Below are positions 1-8,600 of a stretch of DNA of 49,677 nt, one piece after another. Numbering within the stretch: position 1 is the first letter of the stretch; each line of letters begins with the position of its first letter. The notes below the pieces were generated by a model, which saw nothing but the letters and a program-made list of their open reading frames with translations, had not been told where the DNA came from and did no database searches. The position numbers were made by a program, and so were the translations under genes. The stretch spans positions 18,903-68,579 of the forward strand of contig JBBBWG010026768.1 in NCBI GenBank assembly GCA_037176905.1, given 5' to 3'. This DNA is from Azolla pinnata (taxonomy: Eukaryota > Streptophyta > Polypodiopsida > Salviniales > Salviniaceae).

Positions 1-642
1 TGAAGGATTGAGGGCAATTTGTGAGGAATTTTTTGACGAATTCAGCAATTTGTGGAGGATTGAGGGCAATTTGTGAGAAATGTTTTCAAGAATTCAGCAA
101 TTTGTGGAGGATTGAGGGCAATTTGTGAGGAATTGTTTGAAGAATTCGGCAATTTGTGAAGGATTGAGGGCAATTTGTGAGGAATTTTTTGAAGAATTCA
201 GCAATTTGTGAAGGATTGAGGGCAATTTGTGAGGAATTTTTTGACGAATTCAGCAATTTGTGGAGGATTGAGGGCAATTTGTGAGGAATTTTTTCAAGAA
301 TTCAGCAATTTGTGGAGGATTGAGGGCAATTTGTGAGGAAGTTTCGAAAGAATTCAGCAATTTGTGGAGGATTGAGGGCAATTTGTGAGGAATTGTTTGA
401 AGAATTCGGCAATTTGTGAAGGATTGAGGGCAATTTGTGAGGAATTTTTTGAAGAATTCAGCAATTTGTGAGGAATTTTCGAAAAGAATTCAGCCATTCG
501 TGAGGAATTTCTAGAAGAATTCAGCAATTCGTGAAGGATCGAGGGCAAATTTGTGAGGAGATTCGTTTGAAGAATTCAGCAATTCGTGAAGGATTGAGGG
601 CAAATTTGTGAGGAAATTCGTTTGAAGAATTCAGCAATTTGC
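1..642. repeat. 52-bp minisatellite upstream of PPR gene 1
   Basis: About twelve head-to-tail copies of a 52-bp unit built around GGATTGAGGGCAATTTGTGAG and GAATTCAGCAATTTGTG. Units begin at 1, 53, 105 and so on, and become more divergent after about 460. The period is not a multiple of three, so open frames across it on the minus strand come from the repeat and are not genes. The array begins before the window edge and stops about 130 bp before the PPR start codon. Confidence 0.95.
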
Positions 643-762
643 GAGTGCAACTTGTGAAAGATTTCATCAGCGAAAAGCAAATTTCTTGAATTTCAAATTC
701 CCCCTGTTTCCGAAAAGACTGGGCATTCTTTCAAAACAGAAGAAGAAACAGAGAGGACGGCA

Positions 763-792
763 ATGGAGCATGCTTCTTCCATGGCAGCTTAG
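763..792 (+). promoter_or_regulatory. Upstream ORF overlapping the PPR gene 1 start
   Basis: A 9-codon ORF (MEHASSMAA, stop) starts at an ATG 7 bases before the PPR ATG at 770 and runs past it in another frame. Its ATG is followed by G at +4, whereas the PPR ATG is followed by C. If transcription starts upstream, this uORF would be expected to lower PPR translation through scanning. There is no direct evidence that it is translated. Confidence 0.4.
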
Positions 793-3163
793 GGTTAGGT
801 TTCCTCCACCCATTTCCTGCGGGAAGCCCAGGTTAGGTTTAGGGTTAGGTCTATGTTTAGGTTTAGGGCCAGCTCGTCCCCTCAACAAAGCAGCTTTGGA
901 GACAGCAGCGGCTCTTTGCAAACGTTTCTCCAGGAATGTGGCCTCCTTCCGCCCCATCGAGGATGGTAAGCTCTCCTTCCTCTCTTCGACCTTGTCGTCC
1001 TGCATCGATCGGAAGCGGATTCTCGAGGGAAGGAATGCTCACCACCATCTCATCGCATGCGGGCTGGAAAGAAACGGGGATCTTCAACAGCTGTTGGTGA
1101 GGATGTACGCCGCATGCGAAGCCGTCGAAGAAGGCTTTCTTCTGCTCTCTTGTCTGCAAGATAAAGATGCCGCGGCATGGAACTCGCTGCTCGTCCCCGC
1201 ATCATGCGGAAGTGGAAGACTAAGAAACCATGGAAAGCTCCATCTCTTCCAGCAAATGTTGCACGAGGGGACTTTACCAAATAAGTCCAGTTTTGTGAAG
1301 ATCTTGTCATGCCTCTCCCACAACAACGAGTGCCGATCCGAAGGGGTGCAAATGCATATTCACTTGAGGAACATGGGGTTCGAAAGCGATGCTGCGATAG
1401 GAACTACGCTAATCAACATGTACGGGAAAAGTGGTAACTTGCGATATGTTTGGATGGCGTTTGAACATGTCGAGTGCAAGGATGTGGTGTTGTGCACTGG
1501 CATCATCACTGTATATGCTCGGCATCAGAAGATGATAGATGCCCTTCGCGTGTTCAGCTTAATGCACGAGGCATATCGTTTGATCCCCAATAAAGTGACC
1601 TTCCTTTGCCTTGTCGATGCTTGCAGTGGGTGTCAGGGTCTATCGGAAGGGAAAATCGCCCACCACGCTGGTGTTGAAAGTGGCTTCTCCGCTGATGTTA
1701 TGGTTGGTAATGCGTTGGTTGATATGTATGGAAAGTGTTGCAGCTTGAAGGAGGCTAGATGGGTCTTTAAAGGTGCAAGCAAGAAAAATAGTGTATCGTG
1801 GAGTGTAATGATCAATGCTCATCTATTTAACCAGAGTATCGATGAAGCGCTCAAAATCTTTTATGAAATGCATCGACATGGCATTGACCCAAACAGAGCC
1901 ACACTTGTCTGTGTGCTCCAAGCATGTGCGTATGTCGACGGTGCAATAATTCACGCTTATCTTGTTGAAAATAGTTTCGACATGGATCAGGTTATAGCTA
2001 CAGCTCTGATAAGCTTTTACAGTAAGTGTAGCAATGTGCAAGATGCAAGGGAAGTGTTTTTTAGGGTTCCCTCGAAGGATGTGATTGCATGGAATGCAAT
2101 GATTTCAGGCTATGCCACTCTGGACCATTTTCAAGCAATCCACGCATTCAATCAAATGCAGTATCATCGGCTCATGCCCAACGCCTCGACATGCGTTAGT
2201 ATTCTTGAGACTTGCGCCAAAAACATGGATTTGGACGAAGGGAAGAGAATCCATGCATTTGTCGTGAACAATAAAATACAACAAGATGTCATCCTTCAGA
2301 CTGCCATCATGAATATGTATGGGAAATGTGGAGATGTGAGCACCGCTTGCGACATGTTTGCCAATATTCGGAAAAGAAGCCTCATCACATGGAATACCAT
2401 AATCTCTGTATGTGCCCAAAAGGGGCGAATCGGAGAGGCGATACGGATACTCAAAGAAATGCAAGAGAGTAGAGTGAAGCCGAATTCGGTCACTTTTATT
2501 GGCGTTCTTGATGCTTGCAGCGAGTCCATATCGCTAGATGAGGGCCAGTGGATTCATTCATCTGTTGTGGAAGCCGGTGTAGATCTTGACGCGAATTTGG
2601 GCAGTGCACTCATCAACATGTATGGAAAATGCGGTCTTTTGGAAAACGCGTGGAACATCTTTGAAGCCCTTCCAGAGAAAAGCGTGATTTTGATGACCAC
2701 GTTCATGTCGGTGCTTGCCAAGCATGGGCTTGCTGACAGGGTATTTCAACTGCTGTGCGTTATGCACGAGAAACGGATAAAACCAAATCATGTTACATTT
2801 ATAAATGTCTTAACCGCATGTAACCACGATGGGCTAGTTAAAGGAGCATACCAGTGGTTTTCTTCGATGTACAACGATTACGAAGTAACGCCATTAGTCG
2901 ACCACTACATTTGTTTGGTCGATATTCTAGGGCGAGCAGCGTTGCTTGATGAAGCTGAACGTTTAGTTGATATCATGCCGTTTCAGAGTCCATGGCTATC
3001 ACTCTTACACTTGCTTGGTGCTTGTAGACAGCAAATGGATACTGAACGAGGATACCGAGTGGCAACCCGGTTGCTTGAAATAGATTCAGTCGACCCATCC
3101 CCCTACGTTATCATGTCGAATATGTATGCTATTGCAGACCAAGACTTTGATGATGCAAGATAG
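770..3163 (+). CDS. PLS-class pentatricopeptide repeat protein (PPR gene 1)
   Basis: A 797-residue protein without introns. PLS-class PPR proteins bind single-stranded RNA in mitochondria or plastids, usually for C-to-U editing or other RNA processing. Repeating units of about 100 residues are clear: the P-motif WN/WS positions fall near residues 137, 344, 441 and 541 (degenerate near 241 and 641), and MYGK-type L motifs near 217, 319, 516 and 617. The last triplet (VTFINVLTACNHDGLV, then LVDILGRAALLDEAERL) leads into an E1-like segment from about residue 747 that stops after SNMYAIADQ. There is no E2, E+ or DYW domain. The open frame extends 28 codons further upstream to a TTG at 686, but 770 is the first in-frame ATG. 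Residues 21-33 (GLGLGLCLGLG) are encoded by telomere-like repeats. The N-terminus is basic and lacks acidic residues for about the first 40 positions, which fits an organelle transit peptide. It is convergent with PPR gene 2. Confidence 0.93.
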   Translation: MLLPWQLRVRFPPPISCGKPRLGLGLGLCLGLGPARPLNKAALETAAALCKRFSRNVASFRPIEDGKLSFLSSTLSSCIDRKRILEGRNAHHHLIACGLERNGDLQQLLVRMYAACEAVEEGFLLLSCLQDKDAAAWNSLLVPASCGSGRLRNHGKLHLFQQMLHEGTLPNKSSFVKILSCLSHNNECRSEGVQMHIHLRNMGFESDAAIGTTLINMYGKSGNLRYVWMAFEHVECKDVVLCTGIITVYARHQKMIDALRVFSLMHEAYRLIPNKVTFLCLVDACSGCQGLSEGKIAHHAGVESGFSADVMVGNALVDMYGKCCSLKEARWVFKGASKKNSVSWSVMINAHLFNQSIDEALKIFYEMHRHGIDPNRATLVCVLQACAYVDGAIIHAYLVENSFDMDQVIATALISFYSKCSNVQDAREVFFRVPSKDVIAWNAMISGYATLDHFQAIHAFNQMQYHRLMPNASTCVSILETCAKNMDLDEGKRIHAFVVNNKIQQDVILQTAIMNMYGKCGDVSTACDMFANIRKRSLITWNTIISVCAQKGRIGEAIRILKEMQESRVKPNSVTFIGVLDACSESISLDEGQWIHSSVVEAGVDLDANLGSALINMYGKCGLLENAWNIFEALPEKSVILMTTFMSVLAKHGLADRVFQLLCVMHEKRIKPNHVTFINVLTACNHDGLVKGAYQWFSSMYNDYEVTPLVDHYICLVDILGRAALLDEAERLVDIMPFQSPWLSLLHLLGACRQQMDTERGYRVATRLLEIDSVDPSPYVIMSNMYAIADQDFDDAR

Positions 3164-4082
3164 AAAGGTTTAGGGTGCTGTATATGATTGCATAAACAAG
3201 TAAGATGTTATGCATTTCAACAGTAGCTGGAAGCACATTTGATTGATTGGCTCTTATGAATATTTATGCCCCTAGCTTAGTAACCAGGGCTCTAAAACGG
3301 TTGAAAGAATGGATAAGATATCCTCATGCAACACAAGATTTTGCAGGCGTTTCTATCACATAAGATGGATGTGTTCAAATTCTTCATGATGAGTATGCAT
3401 TAGCCAGCTGACAAGGTAAAAAAAAAAATACAGGAAATTCTCACAACGAATGGAACTTGCGCGGATTTTCGCATGGAAGTATGTATATACACATCCAAAC
3501 ATTCAACAATGTGATTGGCAAGCATTCAATGGGTGCATGGAACTCTGAGCTAGTTGGAGAAGCTTCTCTTAGCCATGCACCCAGCACTGAGCTTTTCAAC
3601 AATGGTTATGAATTTTTTATACATAAAACTGAAGATCTAGAAACAAGACTCGTGGTGTTACGATGTCTTGTGATAGATAGAACTTAGCAAATGTAATATC
3701 ATCTAAGTTTCCCACTTCCAAGCAGTCTGTAACCAGGGCAAGTTGTATGTTGCCAATGCTGTTCAGGATCTAGGGTCCAGGGAATCATGTATCTGTTCAT
3801 ATGTTCATAAACACCTCTCTAAGGCTTCATTGCTGCTAGTATTTTTAAAAAGATTGAATCCTTTGTTGACAAGTTTACAGCACAATTTATTCTCCTTCCC
3901 TATCAATGTGCAAGCATATTCTTTGCTTGCGATATTGCAGATGATCCTTTTTTTTTTTAATCATCCATCAACAGGCAACCAAATTAGAATACATAATCTT
4001 TCTTAAACCATGAAATTCCCCCTTTCTGTGCTGCATAGTCGAGCGCGATAGGCCTTAAAATACAAATGCTTCTTCCAGATTT
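3164..4082. other. Intergenic region between convergent PPR genes
   Basis: This holds the 3' flanks of both PPR genes. It is AT-rich, with homopolymer runs at 3418-3428 (A) and about 3950-3958 (T). Small open frames at 3457-3687 and 3743-4006 match no family I recognise. No RNA gene or mobile element was seen. Confidence 0.6.
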
Positions 4083-6296
4083 TCAAACACGAGAATGGCA
4101 AATTTCTGTCTGACAATCTCTGCCCAATATCGAGTTGCCGAATTTGGAGCTAGATGAAAGCAATGACCGCCAGCCAACAATATCCGGCGAATGTGGTGTT
4201 CTTCTGATCAGAGCTTCGGCCTCATCAAGCAAACCTCCCCTCCCGAGAAGATCGACTACACAATTAACGTGCTCTATACCAGGTGTAATACCATACTCAG
4301 CTTCCATAGCCTTGAACACCTCGATACCATAGTCCCTTTCACCACCACGGCAACATGCAGATAAAGCACTCGTAAAAGTTCTCTCGTCAGGCCGAACTCC
4401 TCGGCTTCGCATCGCTTCGAAGCATCTTCTTGCGAGAATGCTATTGCCATGCTCAATACAACCTGCAATCGCTGCATTCCATGCTGCTAGCAGCGTCGAT
4501 CCTCTTCCGCTTATCAAGGTGTTGTATGCCTCTTCGAATCTCCCATGCTTGATATAGAGCTCGAGCAGAGAAATGCTCACAGTAGCGCTTTGATCGAATC
4601 CGCTTTCAAATATCCGTGACAGTACTTGATTGCATTGGCATGCTGCCCCAACCTCAGCACATGCTTTCACTAGGTACGAACACATGACTTCATCGACTAT
4701 TGTGCTTACGCCGCTTCGCAAGAACTTCTCATACGTTTGCAGGGCAGGTACGAAAAACCCTTGCTCAACATATGCGCAAATCAATGCACTCCATGATACA
4801 AAATCACTTCCCGGTAATCTCTCAAGCACTTCGTGAGAAGTTGCGAAATCCCCACAATCGGCATACATTGAAATAAGCGAGCTTCCAACATCAATGTCGA
4901 GGTCTAAACAACATTGAGCAGTATGGCAATGCAGCAATCTCCCATGATGTAAAGCACCTCCATCTCCACAAGCTTGAATCATGCATAAAAACGCTTGTTT
5001 ATCGACTTCAAGACCCATCGCTACCATTTCTTTGGATATTTCGAGTGCAGCTTGACTGTGCCCATGCAAGCTATATCCTTTGACAAGCGCGCACCACGAA
5101 CACATGCTTGGATCAGGAAGCTCATAAAATACTCTCTGAGCTTCGCCCAATGCACCATAGTGCACATAAAGCTCGATAAGAGCACTACCAATGAAGATGT
5201 GCGAGCTAAATCCATTTTGAACGATTGCGTTATGTAAGACTCTACCCTGCGCCAATGTCCCATGATGACGACAAGCGCGTAGTACACATCCGAGTGAAAT
5301 ATGATCGGGTGCAATTCCCTGTTCTTGCATATTCTCGTATAGTTCGAAAGCAAGCTTGCCGCTGTCATGTTGGACACACCCGACCAGTAACGCGTTCCAA
5401 TTCACCCGTGTTTTGATACGAGAGCATCTATCCAACGAAAGCATCGCTTCGCTTAGCTTGCCGCATTTGGAATACATGTTAACTACAGCCCCAGCAATGA
5501 TCTCATCCATTTCGAGCTGTGATCTAACGATAAAATCATGTACGCACAAGCCCTCCTGAATTGCTCCGATGCCGCCACATGCTTTGAGGATCGACGAAAG
5601 AGTGACTTTGGTCGGAGGAATGCTAGCATCATTCATTTTCTCGTATAATTCGAGGGCAAGAATGTGGTGCCCGTGACGGATGTAGCCCACCATCAACGCA
5701 TTCCAAGATACCACATCTCGACTCCGAAGCGCATCCAATACATTGCTCGCCTCCGCCAAACATCCGCAATTCGAATACATATCGATCACGGAGCTTCCGA
5801 TGTATTCGTCCAGATCATGACCGGATCGGACCATCTGCGTGTGCAGGAGCTGCCCTTCTCGCTGCGCGCCGAGGCCACCGAATGCCTTGAAGAGGCACGA
5901 GAAGATGTGCTTGTTGGGCCGAGCCTCGCCCTCCTCGCGCATCGCATCGAACAGACGAACCGCCATGGCGAAGCCTCCGTTCTTGGCGTGAGAGGAGAGG
6001 ATCGCATTCCAGGTGTGCGCGGTGGGATCGGCGACCTTGCAGAAGGCGAGCGAGGCTTCGAACAGGGAACCGTTCCTGGCAAAGGAGCGGACGAGGTGGT
6101 CTCCGAGCGCCGGGATCGCGTCGAAGCCGAAGCAAGCCATGATGGAGTGGGCCTGGCGGCAGGGAAGAAGGCCACCGTCTTCGAGGGCGGAGGTCTGCAG
6201 CAGGAGGGCGTAGAGGGAGTCCCGGGAGGGGAGGAATCCATGGCGATGAGCAGCGTGCAAGGAGCGCAGGGAGATCGAAGGTCCGTGCAGAAGCAT
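4083..6296 (-). CDS. PLS-class pentatricopeptide repeat protein (PPR gene 2)
   Basis: A 737-residue protein without introns, expected to bind organelle RNA. PLS triplets recur every ~100 residues, with P-motif tryptophans near residues 96, 198, 300, 401, 502 and 606, and L motifs such as VIDMYSNCG and VVNMYSKCG. The C-terminus has the last P2/L2/S2 pattern (CVVDLLGRGGLLDEAEALI), then SLLSSSSKFGNSILGRD and a short unrelated tail ending in HSRV. The E1 motif is therefore incomplete, with no E2 or DYW domain. The open frame starts at a TTG at 6404; the first in-frame ATG is 6296. An out-of-frame ATG five bases upstream, in good context, opens a long overlapping frame. The first ~500 bp of coding sequence is much more GC-rich than the rest and carries several long antisense and overlapping open frames, which I treat as by-products of base composition. 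Confidence 0.92.
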   Translation of the reverse strand: MLLHGPSISLRSLHAAHRHGFLPSRDSLYALLLQTSALEDGGLLPCRQAHSIMACFGFDAIPALGDHLVRSFARNGSLFEASLAFCKVADPTAHTWNAILSSHAKNGGFAMAVRLFDAMREEGEARPNKHIFSCLFKAFGGLGAQREGQLLHTQMVRSGHDLDEYIGSSVIDMYSNCGCLAEASNVLDALRSRDVVSWNALMVGYIRHGHHILALELYEKMNDASIPPTKVTLSSILKACGGIGAIQEGLCVHDFIVRSQLEMDEIIAGAVVNMYSKCGKLSEAMLSLDRCSRIKTRVNWNALLVGCVQHDSGKLAFELYENMQEQGIAPDHISLGCVLRACRHHGTLAQGRVLHNAIVQNGFSSHIFIGSALIELYVHYGALGEAQRVFYELPDPSMCSWCALVKGYSLHGHSQAALEISKEMVAMGLEVDKQAFLCMIQACGDGGALHHGRLLHCHTAQCCLDLDIDVGSSLISMYADCGDFATSHEVLERLPGSDFVSWSALICAYVEQGFFVPALQTYEKFLRSGVSTIVDEVMCSYLVKACAEVGAACQCNQVLSRIFESGFDQSATVSISLLELYIKHGRFEEAYNTLISGRGSTLLAAWNAAIAGCIEHGNSILARRCFEAMRSRGVRPDERTFTSALSACCRGGERDYGIEVFKAMEAEYGITPGIEHVNCVVDLLGRGGLLDEAEALIRRTPHSPDIVGWRSLLSSSSKFGNSILGRDCQTEICHSRV

Positions 6297-6364
6297 GCCA
6301 TCGCCACCGAGCTCAGCTTCTTCTCTGTCGTGGAAACAGGGGGAACTCGTTTGGAGCAGGAGAC

Positions 6365-7098
6365 CTTTTAAGGGTTCATTCACACCCAAAGAATTAAGGG
6401 CCAAAGCATTAGGGGCTCATTCACACCGAAGCATATTCACACACACCACTCTGAAGGGGAAATTAAGGGTTCATTCACACCCAATCGGAAGGGGAATAGA
6501 GAAGGGGAAATTAAGGGGTTCATTCACACCCAATCGGAAGGGGAATACGGAAGGGGGAACACAGAAGTGGAAATAAGGGTTCATTCACACCAATCGGACG
6601 GGGAATACAAATAGGGGAAATCAGGGTTCCATTCACACCGATCAAGGAGGGGAATACAGACGGGGAAATAAGGGTTCATTCACACCGATCAAGAAGGGGA
6701 ATACAGAAGGGGAAATAAGGGTTCATTCACACCGATCTGAAGGGGGGTATACAGAAGGGGAAATAAGGGTTCATTCACACCGATCTCAAGGGGAATACAG
6801 AAGAGGAAATTAAGGGTTCATTCACACCAATCTGAAGGGGAACACAGAAGGGGAAATAAGGGTTCATTCACACCGATCTGAAGGGGAATACAGAAGAGGA
6901 AATTAAGGGCTCATTCACACCAATCGGAAGTGGAATACCGAAGGGGAAATAAGGGTTCATTCACACCAATCGGAAGAGGGGGAAATAAGGGTTCATTCAC
7001 ACCAATCGGAAGGGGGAATGCAGAAGAGGAAATTAAGGGTTCATTCACACCAATCTGAAGGAAGGGGGAAATAAGGGTTCATTCACACCGATCAGAAG
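6365..7098. repeat. ~46-bp minisatellite upstream of PPR gene 2
   Basis: About fourteen to sixteen copies of a unit containing AAGGGTTCATTCACACC, GATCTGAAGGGGAATACAG and AAGGGGAAAT. Units vary by small indels, and several lack the GGGGAATACAG part. On the minus strand the array reaches to within ~70 bp of the PPR gene 2 ATG and probably lies in its leader or core promoter. Confidence 0.95.
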
Positions 7099-7797
7099 CT
7101 CATGGCTGTCTTGCTGAACTCAGGGTCAATGTGTTTGCTAAACTGTTGTTGTTCTGCTTGCTTGCCTGAGCTCTTGATAGGAAAACCCTGATTGCCCCTT
7201 CATGTCTCCAGGAACCCTAAATTGTCGATACTTTGGATCGATCGCATTGGAAAGAGCCCGGTTGATCAAGGCGAACAGAACTGTTCAGTGGAGCAATGTT
7301 TCGAAACAGTTACAGGGGGGGGATATCTGTATGCACAGACAATGCTGATATGAATGGGTCAGTCGATTGCCAGCTCTGGCCTTCTGCCACCTTGACTTGC
7401 AACGAGCTAGCCGATGAAGGCGCAAAGGGAGTAGTCGAGAAAACGCCGAGGAGCTTAACCAAGTCGCATCAGCAAGCCTCGAAACTGGCCTTTCTGGCAG
7501 AGCCTCATTTAAAACATCGGCAGACGTATCGGAAGTTTGGGGGGTCTGCTGAATCAGCGGAGGTCCCCAAGCTTCTGCAGTTCTATCTCCGAGCGATGTA
7601 TACAAAGCAGCGGCAGTTAGCCGCGATTATCTCTTATTTGGGGCCTGTTTTGCTCGGCTAACTGCAGTCCCGAGCGCGATTAGCAGCTGCTTGCCTCGGG
7701 ATCTGTTATGGATTCGGCAGTCTAATTTTTTTCACCGCGGGAATTGCCTGATTGGCCCACTTCGCTCTGACCACCATCGAAAAACATGCATCGTTCC
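7099..7797. other. Intergenic region without recognised gene
   Basis: This lies between divergent PPR gene 2 and RPL17 and presumably holds the PPR gene 2 promoter. Open frames on both strands (7285-7605 minus, 7296-7661 plus) begin at non-ATG codons or show no family features. Nothing else was recognised. Confidence 0.5.
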
Positions 7798-8425
7798 TGC
7801 CTAAACCCTAAACCCTAAACCCTAAACCCTAAACCCTAAACCCCGAGTCAAAGAAACTTGGTTTCTGCATTCTAACAGGCGTCTGTTCCCGCTCATTATT
7901 CATACGGAGACACCGCGCTCGCAGAATCGCAGGCGCGAGTGATTCGCTCGATTTTTTCGGGCACTGAAGGCAGATACGCTCTCCATTCAGCAACGATTTC
8001 CCCGGAACATTCTCTCGGTTTCCTTCGGACCTATCAAATCCCTAAACCCCCTAAAAACCCTTCACTCAGAAAACCATAAACCCTAAAGAAGCCCTAAAAA
8101 AACCCTAAAGAACCTTAACCCTAAAAAACCTAAACCCTAAAAACCTCCATTCAGCAACGATTTCCCCGAAACATTCTCTCAGTTTCCATCGGACCTATAA
8201 AATCCCTAAACCCCCTAAAAACCCTTCACTCAGAAAACCATAAACCCTAAAGAAACCCTAGCCCTTAACCCTAAAACCCCTTCACCCTAAACCTTAACCC
8301 TAAAAAACCTAAACCCTAAACCTAAACCCCAAAAACCCTAAACCCTAAAAAACCTAAACCCTAAACCTAAACCCCAAAAACCCTAAACCCTAAACCTTAA
8401 CCCTAAAAACCCTAAACCCTAAAAA
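7798..8425. repeat. Interstitial telomere-like repeats upstream of RPL17
   Basis: Five perfect CCCTAAA units lie at about 7802-7839. Then come many degenerate CCCTAAA, CCTAAAAA and CCTTAACCCTAA units up to 8425. A ~125-bp block that includes CTCCATTCAGCAACGATTTC is directly repeated at 7981 and 8145 (spacing 164 bp), each copy followed by telomere-like units. AAACCCTAA is the plant telo-box, a known promoter element of ribosomal protein genes. Here it is greatly amplified and ends ~175 bp before the RPL17 ATG. Confidence 0.9.
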
Positions 8426-8503
8426 GATTAGTGTTTTCTCTCTGCTGTGTTTTGGTTTCACACTTGGGCGCCCAAGAAGAACAGAATTAGGGTTTTGAGC
8501 TCT

Positions 8504-8535
<32 letters not shown>

Positions 8536-8600
8536 TTCTTCTTCTCTTTGAGTCCTTTCATTCCGAGGTTTTCTCTGTTGCAGACCTTCGATTCGCAGCC
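8426..8600 (+). promoter_or_regulatory. RPL17 core promoter and 5' leader
   Basis: This holds a pyrimidine-rich stretch (TTTTCTCTCTGCTGTG), a last TTAGGGTTTT telo-box in reverse sense, and a (CTT)n tract at about 8500-8547 before the ATG at 8601. Pyrimidine-rich leaders and telo-boxes are typical of plant ribosomal protein genes. The transcription start cannot be fixed from sequence alone. Confidence 0.5.

Noticed and set aside
86..548. Minus-strand frames with repeated HKLLNSS-type text
   Set aside because: Translation of a 52-bp minisatellite; the period is not a multiple of three, so the frame changes from unit to unit.
5664..6371. 235-codon plus-strand frame opposite PPR gene 2
   Set aside because: It lies antisense to the GC-rich coding start of a clear PPR gene and has no domain; GC-rich codons leave few antisense stops.
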